Below, in pieces: positions 1 to 5,231 of a stretch of DNA of 8,327 nucleotides (positions within the stretch are counted from its first letter, which is position 1; every line of letters begins with the position of its first letter). Origin of the DNA: an uncultured cyanobacterium (GTDB lineage: Bacteria > Cyanobacteriota > Cyanobacteriia > Cyanobacteriales > Geitlerinemataceae); assembly GCA_937121005.1 (NCBI GenBank), contig CAKZKB010000135.1, positions 1 through 8,327 on the forward strand, given 5' to 3'. Made by a program: the position numbers and the translations under genes. The notes beneath the pieces are model-generated. The model saw only the letters and a program-made list of their open reading frames with translations. It ran no database searches and had not been told where the DNA came from.

Positions 1-911
1 AGTAAAGATAACATTGCGGACAGTCCACCTAGCGTCCAGACACTTAAAAAGAAGATGAGAAAAGAAAACGCAACAATAGTACCAAGCCATCTCAGCACGT
101 TAAAACCAATTGTTCCGCTTAATATTTGCCATAGCATATACAAAATAGAAACTTCTCCCATCGCCCATCCTCCCAGCCAAAGCAGCAAGAAAATTGCATC
201 TAACACTCGCAGGTATATCGGTGAATCTGGGTTTTTCCAAATGATATCTACACCGCCGGGAAACCGTCGAAACCGTAAATTGGTATTATGTTGGTTGTAG
301 CGATCGACAGGGCGATCGCGGCTAGATATAGTAGAGTCGATCCACTGTTCCAGAATTCGGTGAAGCTGTCGTTTTTCAATGTCATCTAGAGACTTCCCAA
401 TCTCAACGCGATCCGCTTTAATATCGATCGACAACCGCAAGCGATCGCCCACCGATCGAACCTGCAAATTGCGAACATCTTTAATCGTACCAGAAAAGCG
501 ATCGACTTTCGCCAAAAGTTCGGTCGGATCGGTTTTGGAGTGCCAAAAAGTTCCTTCTTTGTATTGGATCGTGTCTCGGGTCAAAATTAGCTTTGAGGTT
601 GGAGACGATCGCGCGATCGCAACTAACCATAGCCCTGCGAATACTCCGCCAATTGTCCACCCAACCCCTCCTAATAAGCGAAACCATATACGAAACTCGT
701 CGATTTCTGCGGTCGTTTGGGAAGCGTCTAACATCGATCGAATGAAAAAGAATTGCCCAAACGGCCAAGTGATAACAAGCCAGAAAACGTGAAACGCGAT
801 CGCCCTGCGCCATTCTAAAACAGTATTGGCAACTTGCCAAGTAAAAACTATCTCGTCGTCAGTTTCCTGAACCTGGATCCTGCCATTTTTTTGGGTAGTT
901 GGAAAGTGCAT
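1..911 (-). CDS. Membrane protein of unknown function, C-terminus cut off by the window edge
   Basis: A frame stays open on the minus strand from an ATG at 911 to the left edge (303 full codons), so the C-terminus is outside the window. The start follows an in-frame TAA eight codons upstream and has AGAGGG nine bases before the ATG. The product has two hydrophobic segments at about residues 37-57 and 77-99, then a soluble stretch of about 135 residues (100-235) that looks beta-rich (pattern SKLILTRDTIQYKEG), then two more hydrophobic segments at about 236-262 and 270-295. The layout suggests an integral membrane protein with one cytoplasmic or periplasmic domain between two membrane hairpins. 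I do not recognise a named family. Codons carry many in-frame HIP1 sites, as expected of a native cyanobacterial gene. That it is a real gene is well supported; its function is unknown. Confidence 0.8.
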   Translation of the reverse strand, partial: MHFPTTQKNGRIQVQETDDEIVFTWQVANTVLEWRRAIAFHVFWLVITWPFGQFFFIRSMLDASQTTAEIDEFRIWFRLLGGVGWTIGGVFAGLWLVAIARSSPTSKLILTRDTIQYKEGTFWHSKTDPTELLAKVDRFSGTIKDVRNLQVRSVGDRLRLSIDIKADRVEIGKSLDDIEKRQLHRILEQWIDSTISSRDRPVDRYNQHNTNLRFRRFPGGVDIIWKNPDSPIYLRVLDAIFLLLWLGGWAMGEVSILYMLWQILSGTIGFNVLRWLGTIVAFSFLIFFLSVWTLGGLSAMLSL

Positions 912-959
912 CTGGATATTCCCTCTGTAAATTTATGACACACTCAAATATAGATTTTA

Positions 960-1050
960 TTGAAGCATAAAAACCCTTTGATAACGCATCAACGAACAAC
1001 GAACAAGGGGACATCTGTAGGTTGGGTTGAAGCATGAAAACCCAACAACC
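960..1050. repeat. Intergenic short repeats with a small hairpin
   Basis: The spacer between the membrane-protein and Uma2 genes holds two near-identical 17-mers, 960-976 and 1027-1043, differing only at one position (TTGAAGCAT then A or G, then AAAACCC). The second copy lies in a hairpin whose 8-bp arms GTTGGGTT (1021-1028) and AACCCAAC (1039-1046) enclose a 10-base loop. Between the copies is a tandem 7-mer, ACGAACA twice (992-998 and 999-1005). Repeats built on GTTGGGTT/AACCCAAC are widely scattered in cyanobacterial intergenic DNA. A small open frame across this region (859-1056, minus) is most likely just translated repeat. Confidence 0.6.
964..992 (-). promoter_or_regulatory. Possible promoter of the membrane-protein gene
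   Basis: On the minus strand a TTGATG (987-992) and a TATGCT (964-969) are separated by 17 bases, each matching four of six sigma-70 consensus positions, and lie upstream of the ATG at 911. The -10-like box falls inside one copy of a short repeat (960-976), so the match may be fortuitous. Confidence 0.25.
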
Positions 1051-1078
1051 GCCCATTGATAGCTATAAAAACATAATT

Positions 1079-1687
1079 CTACCCGATCGCCAAGATTTGG
1101 TCAACAGTCACTTGCAGATCCGGAAAGAGGGGAGAAACCAGACGATCGCCCGCTCGGAACTGCTGCACTTGATACTCTCCATCGACTAAAGAATACACCG
1201 AAACCGTCGGCACTTTTGGCGACCCAATATACCTGCGTCCCCCCAATCCCAAATAATCGACAATCCAGTATTCGGGAATTTGCAAGCGTTCGTAGTCTGC
1301 TAACTTAGTCATGTAGTCCATTTGCCAGTTGGTACTTACCACTTCGATCGCTAACTTTATCGACTCGCCGCGCGTCAATGTTGCCGCTTTTTCCCATAAG
1401 GGTTCGGGTGCTAACTTCGATTCGTCAACAACAATGATGTCAGGTTGATACCCCGATTCCCAATCGGGAGATTTGACTAGGCAAGTGCGAGGAAAAAGAT
1501 AAGGTAATTGCAAGCGTTCTACCTCAAAAATCAGCTTTCGAGATAGACGATCGATAACCCGCTCGTGCAAACCTGTTGGACTCATCTCAACAACAACTCC
1601 GCGAATAAGCTCGTAACGACCAAAGCCATCTGGATACCATTCCAGAAACTCATCAAAGGTCATGGTTTGAGTAGCGACTGTCACCAT
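1079..1687 (-). CDS. Uma2 family (DUF820) restriction-endonuclease-fold protein
   Basis: This 202-residue protein has the layout of the Uma2/DUF820 family, which is strongly expanded in cyanobacteria and predicted to have the PD-(D/E)XK nuclease fold. Numbering from the TTG six bases upstream, the visible landmarks are the YELIRG strand (27-32), QPD with the likely metal-binding Asp85, IEVVS with Glu117, the KLADYERL helix with Lys130, and PEYWIVD (140-146). Length is normal for the family. I chose the ATG at 1687 because the GGGAGG at 1697-1702 is nine bases away, whereas the TTG at 1693 would be only three bases from it. The family is often linked to mobile DNA and defence, but the substrate of individual members is generally unknown. 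The nearest neighbour, a zinc peptidase gene, is divergent. Family assignment is secure; cellular role is not. Confidence 0.92.
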   Translation of the reverse strand: MVTVATQTMTFDEFLEWYPDGFGRYELIRGVVVEMSPTGLHERVIDRLSRKLIFEVERLQLPYLFPRTCLVKSPDWESGYQPDIIVVDESKLAPEPLWEKAATLTRGESIKLAIEVVSTNWQMDYMTKLADYERLQIPEYWIVDYLGLGGRRYIGSPKVPTVSVYSLVDGEYQVQQFRAGDRLVSPLFPDLQVTVDQILAIG

Positions 1688-1696
1688 CAGCAATGT

Positions 1697-1702
1697 CCTC
1701 CC
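1697..1702 (-). promoter_or_regulatory. Ribosome binding site deciding the Uma2 start
   Basis: GGGAGG on the minus strand, nine bases from the ATG at 1687 and three from the TTG at 1693. The spacing favours the ATG. Confidence 0.6.
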
Positions 1703-1820
1703 TAGGGCGATTGCGCCTACCTGTCACCTATTTTAACAGGGTTCTTGTAGACAATTAACGCAATAAATGTTAAAATGACAAAAAATGCAACTATTCAGGT
1801 ATTTTAGCATAAACTGGTGG

Positions 1821-1886
1821 AGAAACCCGGTTTCTTGCTTGTAACCAGACAAAACTCGATTTTTTCCTTTCAGAAACCGGGTTTCT
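1821..1886. repeat. Paired GAAACC(C/G)GGTTTC palindromic repeats
   Basis: AGAAACCCGGTTTCT (1821-1835) and AGAAACCGGGTTTCT (1872-1886) are exact reverse complements of each other as 15-mers, and each is itself a near-palindrome with only the central base unpaired. Both are followed by TG, so they also read as direct copies. They can pair across a 36-base spacer or fold singly. In frame they translate as KPGFL, which makes an upstream extension of the peptidase gene (from a GTG at 1817) look coding when it probably is not. The type is a common short interspersed repeat of filamentous cyanobacteria. Confidence 0.75.
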
Positions 1887-1939
1887 TGTCTCACCTGAAT
1901 ACTTGTCAAAACATCAAAGCTGCCTGCATCTTACGTCTG

Positions 1940-2608
1940 ATGAGTCAACTCTCTCTCAATCTGATTGCCATTCTCGTTTTTACAATGACCCTTTCTGCCC
2001 TTTTAGGGCCGATAATTCATCTTTCGCCAACAGTTCCCGCCGTTGTCACCTTTACGCTGTTGGGGTTGGCGACATTAGATGCGGCGGTGTGGAACAGTCG
2101 CGGGGCAGATGTAGTCCTCGATACCCTAGCAATAACCTCAAAAGAACGGCGATCGCGGGTAGTCCGCCACGAAGCGGGACATTTCCTCATCGCCCACCAT
2201 TTTAACATTCCCGTTACCGGATACGCCCTCACCGCTTGGGAAGCATGGCGACAAGGTTTTCCGGGTCGCGGTGGGGTACAATTTGATGACGAACAAGTGG
2301 CTACTGAAATCGCAACGGGAATGCTGTCGGCACAGTTACTCAATCGCTACTGTACCCTGTGGATGGCAGGAATTGCCGCCGAACTGATTGAATTTGAAAA
2401 CGCCGAAGGGGGAGACGACGATCGCCTGCGCTTGCGAACCGTACTGTCTCAATTGCGTCCTCCCATTACCGACTTCGATCGCCAAGAACGCTTTGCCATT
2501 CTCCAAGCCAAAACCTTGCTGCAACAACAGCGATCGCGCTACGAAAAACTCGTCGCCGCCATGGAAAAACGGACTCCCGTTGCCGAATGCTACCAAATTT
2601 TAGAATAG
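1940..2608 (+). CDS. Membrane-anchored FtsH/M41-like zinc peptidase without an AAA domain
   Basis: The 222-residue product starts with two hydrophobic segments (about 4-27 and 32-50), then carries the zinc-peptidase motif HEAGH at 77-81 (His77, catalytic Glu78, His81). Further on, AGIAAELIEFENAEGGDDDR (143-162) matches the FtsH region that supplies the third zinc ligand, an Asp near 159-161. The AAA ATPase part of FtsH is absent. Such short proteins occur in cyanobacteria, often labelled ATP-dependent Zn protease although they have no ATPase. The frame is open back to a GTG at 1817, but those 41 residues include two translated palindromic repeats (KPGFL twice), so I prefer the ATG at 1940. 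That ATG has no clear Shine-Dalgarno, which is common in cyanobacteria. It converges with the AbiEii-like gene, 14 bases apart. Substrate unknown; the protein could be an active peptidase or a scaffold. Confidence 0.85.
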   Translation: MSQLSLNLIAILVFTMTLSALLGPIIHLSPTVPAVVTFTLLGLATLDAAVWNSRGADVVLDTLAITSKERRSRVVRHEAGHFLIAHHFNIPVTGYALTAWEAWRQGFPGRGGVQFDDEQVATEIATGMLSAQLLNRYCTLWMAGIAAELIEFENAEGGDDDRLRLRTVLSQLRPPITDFDRQERFAILQAKTLLQQQRSRYEKLVAAMEKRTPVAECYQILE

Positions 2609-2622
2609 CGATCGCCATTTTT

Positions 2623-3585
2623 TCAACTATCGTGTTGTTCTTGAAATGTTCTTTCTGTGGGATCTAACTCTAGATCCGCAGCGAGAAGATCGAGACCGTC
2701 GATAATTTTAGGAATCTGAGTTTTGTCAATTTGCAGGCTGACAAAGCACTTGTCTCGATAGTTGGCTCTTTCTTGAAACTGTTGAACCGCTTGTTTTAAA
2801 GGACGCATGACTTCGTAGGCATTTTCCGCTTTCCTAACGGCTGAGTCGGGAAGGGGAGATTGCAGACGCAGCACAGCTAAATCGATCAGATCCCTAGATT
2901 CAACACTGCTGTCCATAAAGCGATCGGCATTGGCAAGGAGTTTAGAGGTAAAACAATCGCTTAAACTCAAGCAAGGCACGGGAGACCATTCTAAGTATTG
3001 AGGCGGATCGAGATTGAAGCGTGCCTCAACAATAATTTCAGTTTTGATGGGTAAATTATCTACCCCGATCGACATTCGGATACCGTAGCGATCGCTCGTT
3101 TTACGTCCAATTTGGATGTTCGCAAAGTCCCGAAATAAGGCTTCGTAGCCGCGATCGAAGATCGAGTTTCGCAGATGTTTGTATCCGGGTGCGTTGACGA
3201 TGAGATCGATATCTTTACTCAATCGGTATTCTCCGAACGCGATCGCGAGTAGCGTTCCTCCACCGAAACACACCGATCGCTCTTTCAGGAGTTCGCAATT
3301 GAGGCGATCGAGAATGGTTAAAATTTTGTCGTGGAGATCGAACTTGAATGTCATTGTTTCTGACTGAAGCCACGATCGATAATATTGGGCTAGTTTTCTA
3401 ATGAAGTTTAACTCCTCATCGTTAATGTCACCAAACAGATCTCGATACTGCCATCCTCGCTCGTACCGACTCAGCATCTCTTCGGGTGTAAATCGGTAAA
3501 CGTTTGCGGTTTGCCAGCAAATCGCTTCTAGAAATGGCAGGCGATCGGGTATAGTAATTTTATCTGTCTGTCGTGTTAAAGTCAT
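2623..3585 (-). CDS. AbiEii-like nucleotidyltransferase with an extra N-terminal domain
   Basis: The C-terminal two thirds of this 320-residue protein match the AbiEii/AbiGii toxin family (DUF1814), nucleotidyltransferases that act as the toxin of type IV toxin-antitoxin pairs. Landmarks are FGGGTLLAIAFGEYRLSKDIDLIV (107-130), with the GGGT loop and Asp125/Asp127 as likely metal ligands, and a later KLLANADRFMD...SRDLIDLAVL segment (215-239) typical of the family. Residues 1-75 form a separate module containing EEMLSRYERGWQYRDL (35-50) and ELNFIRKLAQYYRSWL (58-73). From memory, similar RYERGW-type segments occur as short stand-alone cyanobacterial proteins. There is no AbiEi antitoxin gene beside it. 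The ATG at 3585 has no obvious Shine-Dalgarno and is divergent from the broken toxin-antitoxin pair. Family call is firm; whether it is toxic or paired with an antitoxin elsewhere is not known. Confidence 0.88.
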   Translation of the reverse strand: MTLTRQTDKITIPDRLPFLEAICWQTANVYRFTPEEMLSRYERGWQYRDLFGDINDEELNFIRKLAQYYRSWLQSETMTFKFDLHDKILTILDRLNCELLKERSVCFGGGTLLAIAFGEYRLSKDIDLIVNAPGYKHLRNSIFDRGYEALFRDFANIQIGRKTSDRYGIRMSIGVDNLPIKTEIIVEARFNLDPPQYLEWSPVPCLSLSDCFTSKLLANADRFMDSSVESRDLIDLAVLRLQSPLPDSAVRKAENAYEVMRPLKQAVQQFQERANYRDKCFVSLQIDKTQIPKIIDGLDLLAADLELDPTERTFQEQHDS

Positions 3586-3599
3586 GTTGGGTATGAATT

Positions 3600-3646
3600 T
3601 TGGCGATCGCGATCGACTGACTCTATGTTAACCTAGTAACGTTAGG
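3600..3646 (+). promoter_or_regulatory. Possible promoter and operator of the broken toxin-antitoxin operon
   Basis: The 91-base divergent spacer has TTGGCG (3600-3605) and TATGTT (3624-3629), 18 bases apart, a weak sigma-70 match directed at the toxin start. Just downstream lies the inverted element CCTA-N7-TAGG (3632-3646) around AACGTT, a plausible place for antitoxin autorepression. This is pattern matching only. Confidence 0.25.
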
Positions 3647-3676
3647 AAACGCTAATATTTCCAGGAGACAGGGACA

Positions 3677-3969
3677 GTGAAATTTCAAATCGCTGTTACG
3701 CCGAGTGCCGATCTCGATTTGAAGTTTTTTAAAGTTCCCGAACAACGAACGATCGTCAAGGCGATCGCCCTTTACCTGACAATAGATGCTAACATACAGA
3801 ATAGCAGCGAAAGCCCTTGCATCCTAACCCGATCGCGCCTTGGGAACTACGCATCGATCGCTATCGCGTCTTCTATCGTTTAGAAGCAGATGCAATAGTT
3901 AAAGTTATCGCCGTTGGGGTTAAAGAGCACAACGATCTGTATATTCGCGGAGAAAAAGTTGAACTATGA
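3677..3969 (+). pseudogene. RelE/ParE-type toxin gene broken by a frameshift
   Basis: The first half reads MKFQIAVTPSADLDLKFFKV and onward to about residue 41 in one frame, from a GTG at 3677 preceded by AGGAGA eight bases away. The second half continues from about 3805 in the -1 frame: RKPLHPNPIAPWELRIDRYR (3808-3867), then VFYRLEADAIVKVIAVGVKE and HNDLYIRGEKVEL, ending at TGA 3967-3969. Joined, they give about 97 residues, a normal length for cyanobacterial RelE/ParE toxins (mRNA interferase or gyrase inhibitor fold), with the conserved PWELRI, YRVFY and KEHNDLYIRG segments intact. One base appears to be missing (or two added) near 3800-3804: unshifted reading stops after 68 residues, and the second frame is blocked by TAG at 3802-3804. 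Its stop overlaps the antitoxin start (ATGA). No classic slippery heptamer is visible, so a dead gene is more likely than programmed frameshifting; a sequencing error is possible. Confidence 0.85.
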
Positions 3970-4205
3970 AAACTATCGACCTTAGAGAATCAACAACCAC
4001 TCTAGAAGAGTTGCTGCAAATGGCAAGCTCGGAAAACCTGCTAATTCGAGATAAAAATGGCAGAGAATTTATTCTGGATGCGGCGGATGACTTCGATCGC
4101 GAAGTCGCGCAATTGGGAAAAAGCGACAAGTTTATGGCATTTTTGGAAGCGCGATCGCACGAACCGGGCAGTATTTCTTTAGAAGAGATCGATCGCCAGT
4201 TGTAG
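3966..4205 (+). CDS. Antitoxin partner of the broken RelE/ParE-type toxin
   Basis: This 79-residue acidic protein has the layout of small cyanobacterial antitoxins encoded just after RelE/ParE-type toxins: an N-terminal strand-helix (MKTIDLRESTTTLEELLQMA, 1-20), a strand pair around NLLIRDKNGREFIL (24-37), and a C-terminal helix-rich tail (FMAFLEARSHEPGSISLEEI, 56-75) expected to wrap around the toxin. The ATG at 3966 overlaps the toxin stop as ATGA, so the two were translationally coupled; a GGAG lies about 13 bases upstream. Toxin-first gene order is usual for this group. The gene is intact although its toxin is frameshifted, so it may be a solitary antitoxin able to neutralise related toxins in trans, or simply not yet decayed. 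It converges with the HicB-like gene, with 12 bases between the stops. Confidence 0.8.
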   Translation: MKTIDLRESTTTLEELLQMASSENLLIRDKNGREFILDAADDFDREVAQLGKSDKFMAFLEARSHEPGSISLEEIDRQL

Positions 4206-4217
4206 GCGCGATCGCGT

Positions 4218-4382
4218 TTAGTTTAGATCTTGACTCGCAACTTCCAGCCATCGGGCGATCGCCTCTTCGAGCATTTCCAGCAGATGTTCGTAACTTTCTC
4301 CCCAGGTATGACAACCCGGTAAAGCGGGGACAGAGCCACACCAAACCCCATCTTCTTGCCAAATCACTGCTTTAATTTTCAT
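4218..4382 (-). CDS. Orphan HicB-like antitoxin (54 aa)
   Basis: A short frame from an ATG at 4382 to a TAA at 4218-4220 encodes MKIKAVIWQEDGVWCGSVPA, LPGCHTWGESYEHLLEMLEE, AIARWLEVASQDLN. This is the partial-RNase-H-like N-terminal fold of HicB antitoxins: strand, GxW turn, VPALPGC strand, then a (G/W)E-(T/S)YEE helix ending in RWLE. The usual C-terminal DNA-binding helix-turn-helix or ribbon is absent, as in the short HicB subgroup. GAGAG lies about six bases upstream of the ATG. HicB normally pairs with the ~60-residue RNase HicA; neither flank has room for one (97 bases upstream, 12 downstream), so this copy is solitary. Recognition of the fold is firm from the motif order; function without HicA is unknown. 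Confidence 0.82.
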   Translation of the reverse strand: MKIKAVIWQEDGVWCGSVPALPGCHTWGESYEHLLEMLEEAIARWLEVASQDLN

Positions 4383-4417
4383 TTTTTCTCTCGACAGTGC
4401 GCTACTTCAGCTATTCT

Positions 4418-4445
4418 ATCATAGCCAACCTTAACGATCGAGTAA
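4418..4445 (-). promoter_or_regulatory. Possible promoter of the HicB-like gene
   Basis: On the minus strand TATGAT (4418-4423), five of six matches to the -10 consensus, lies 16 bases from a poor -35 (TTACTC, 4440-4445). It would start transcription about 29 bases before the ATG at 4382. Confidence 0.35.
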
Positions 4446-4479
4446 ATCCTCAAGGGATCGGACTATCTAAATTCGGATG

Positions 4480-4836
4480 TCAAGATCTGTGGCTCGTGGA
4501 AGTTTTATTTAACTGCTCCCGCAATCGGTTTGCTAGCATCCTTGAATCCGATCGATCGCGATCGTCGCCTTGACAATTGTCATCCGCTTCAACTTCGACG
4601 AACTCCCACTCTTCGGGTTGGACAGAAAACTCCCAATTGGCCTGCTCGATCGCCCCTTGAAGTCGATCGTGGTAGGTATCGGTTAGCTCGTTGCCATTCT
4701 CGTCAAGATATAAAAGATAATATCCACGATCGTTAGGATACCGAACAATTTGCAAGCTATGGGGAGCCGGAATCTCGCGATCGCCTTTAAAATGCTTTGT
4801 TTTCCCAGTGGGTTGGTGGTCTAAAGGCGACAGCAT
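4480..4836 (-). CDS. Small hypothetical protein
   Basis: The frame runs from an ATG at 4836 (118 residues), or from a TTG at 4920 if extended by 28. I chose the ATG because the extension enters the upstream flank of a transposase remnant and has no ribosome binding site; the ATG itself also lacks a clear one. The middle part looks like a folded domain: LQIVRYPNDRGYYLLYLDEN (28-47), GNELTDTYHD (48-57), then a helix AIEQANWEFSVQPEEWEF (62-79). The last 35-40 residues are polar and low in complexity (DDRDRSDSR), and partly encoded by overlapping HIP1 palindromes (4545-4565), suggesting the C-terminus was extended by repeat DNA. I do not recognise a family. It lies on the same strand as the HicB-like gene, 97 bases upstream of it, but probably not in one operon. 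Confidence 0.6.
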   Translation of the reverse strand: MLSPLDHQPTGKTKHFKGDREIPAPHSLQIVRYPNDRGYYLLYLDENGNELTDTYHDRLQGAIEQANWEFSVQPEEWEFVEVEADDNCQGDDRDRSDSRMLANRLREQLNKTSTSHRS

Positions 4837-4947
4837 GACTTTGTTAAGAACTTGATAGATGCTCACGGTGTTAAAGATCTCAAACAATTTTGGTAAGCAT
4901 TCAGGTGAAGGGGTTGACAAATGGGGAAAGATGGGTAGGGTAGAGGA

Positions 4948-5093
4948 ATGGAACTCCCGAAGCTAGGGCCAGCGATGAACCGAGAAGAACTAGAGTCGAT
5001 GCCCAAGTCGGCCCTAGTCGAGCTTGTGCTAGAACAAGGAAAAATCATTGCCCAACTGGTTGAAGAAGTCGAACGACTTTGTGATATTCTATA
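4948..5093 (+). pseudogene. N-terminal fragment of an IS66-type transposase
   Basis: The short frame reads MELPKLGPAMNREELESMPK, SALVELVLEQGKIIAQLVEE, VERLCDIL and then stops. The part from MNREELE onward resembles the N-terminal coiled-coil start of IS66-family transposases, which normally continues into an asparagine- and serine-rich stretch and a full catalytic domain; all of that is missing. Homology ends at or near 5075-5081, where the copy of the hairpin repeat begins, and the final codons and the TAG are contributed by the repeat. The initiator could be ATG 4948 (GAGGA directly in front) or ATG 4975. A TTGACA at 4914-4919 may be a leftover promoter. This is a decayed insertion-sequence end rather than a functional gene; the family label is from motif memory. 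Confidence 0.55.
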
Positions 5094-5164
5094 GGATAAT
5101 GGGAATAGTAGCAGTTTCAAAATTTTTGCTACCACTTCCATTATATAAAATATAGCATTAAAAC
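5075..5164. repeat. Hairpin-forming repeat, copy 1 (3' of the complete exoprotein gene)
   Basis: An approximately 90-bp segment about 83 percent identical, by manual alignment, to 7793-7885 (roughly 13 substitutions and 3 single-base gaps). It folds as a long imperfect hairpin: the left arm ATAATGGGAATAGTAGCA (5096-5113) can pair with TGCTACCACTTCCATTAT (5128-5145), interrupted at three positions, one of which is G-T, and AT-rich outer arms extend the structure. It starts about 68 bases beyond the stop of the exoprotein gene on the minus strand, and its other end abuts the transposase fragment. It is either a small non-autonomous element or a conserved 3' untranslated structure. Confidence 0.75.
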
Positions 5165-5231
5165 GCACGGGAAAACCACAATACTTTACAAAAATTAAAA
5201 AACTTTTCCGGGACGATCGCGGTTTTCGGTT

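Noticed and set aside
481..840. Open frame of 119 codons on the minus strand
   Set aside because: It lies out of frame inside the membrane-protein gene, whose own frame is open from 911 to the window edge with a good start site and membrane segments; this one gives an arginine-rich, unstructured sequence.
859..1056. 65-codon minus-strand frame
   Set aside because: Made mostly of translated intergenic repeats (VFMLQPNLQ and GFYASIK) and overlaps the start of the membrane-protein gene.
1817..1939. 41-residue N-terminal extension of the peptidase from a GTG
   Set aside because: The extension is translated palindromic repeat DNA and has no family resemblance; the ATG at 1940 begins directly before the first membrane segment.
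3805..3883. Programmed -1 frameshifting in the toxin gene
   Set aside because: Both frames are open here, so slippage is formally possible, but there is no classic slippery heptamer and no obvious stimulatory structure; mutation is simpler.
4132..4362. 76-codon minus-strand frame
   Set aside because: Shares DNA with the HicB-like gene in another frame; the HicB frame has clear family motifs, a start and a ribosome binding site.
4863..5168. 101-codon minus-strand frame, serine-rich
   Set aside because: Antisense to the transposase fragment and running through the hairpin repeat; composition looks like noncoding read-through.
5164..5231. Terminator after the complete exoprotein gene
   Set aside because: There is a HIP1-like core and A/T runs as in the paralogue, but the stem pairs poorly, so I do not list it as a terminator.
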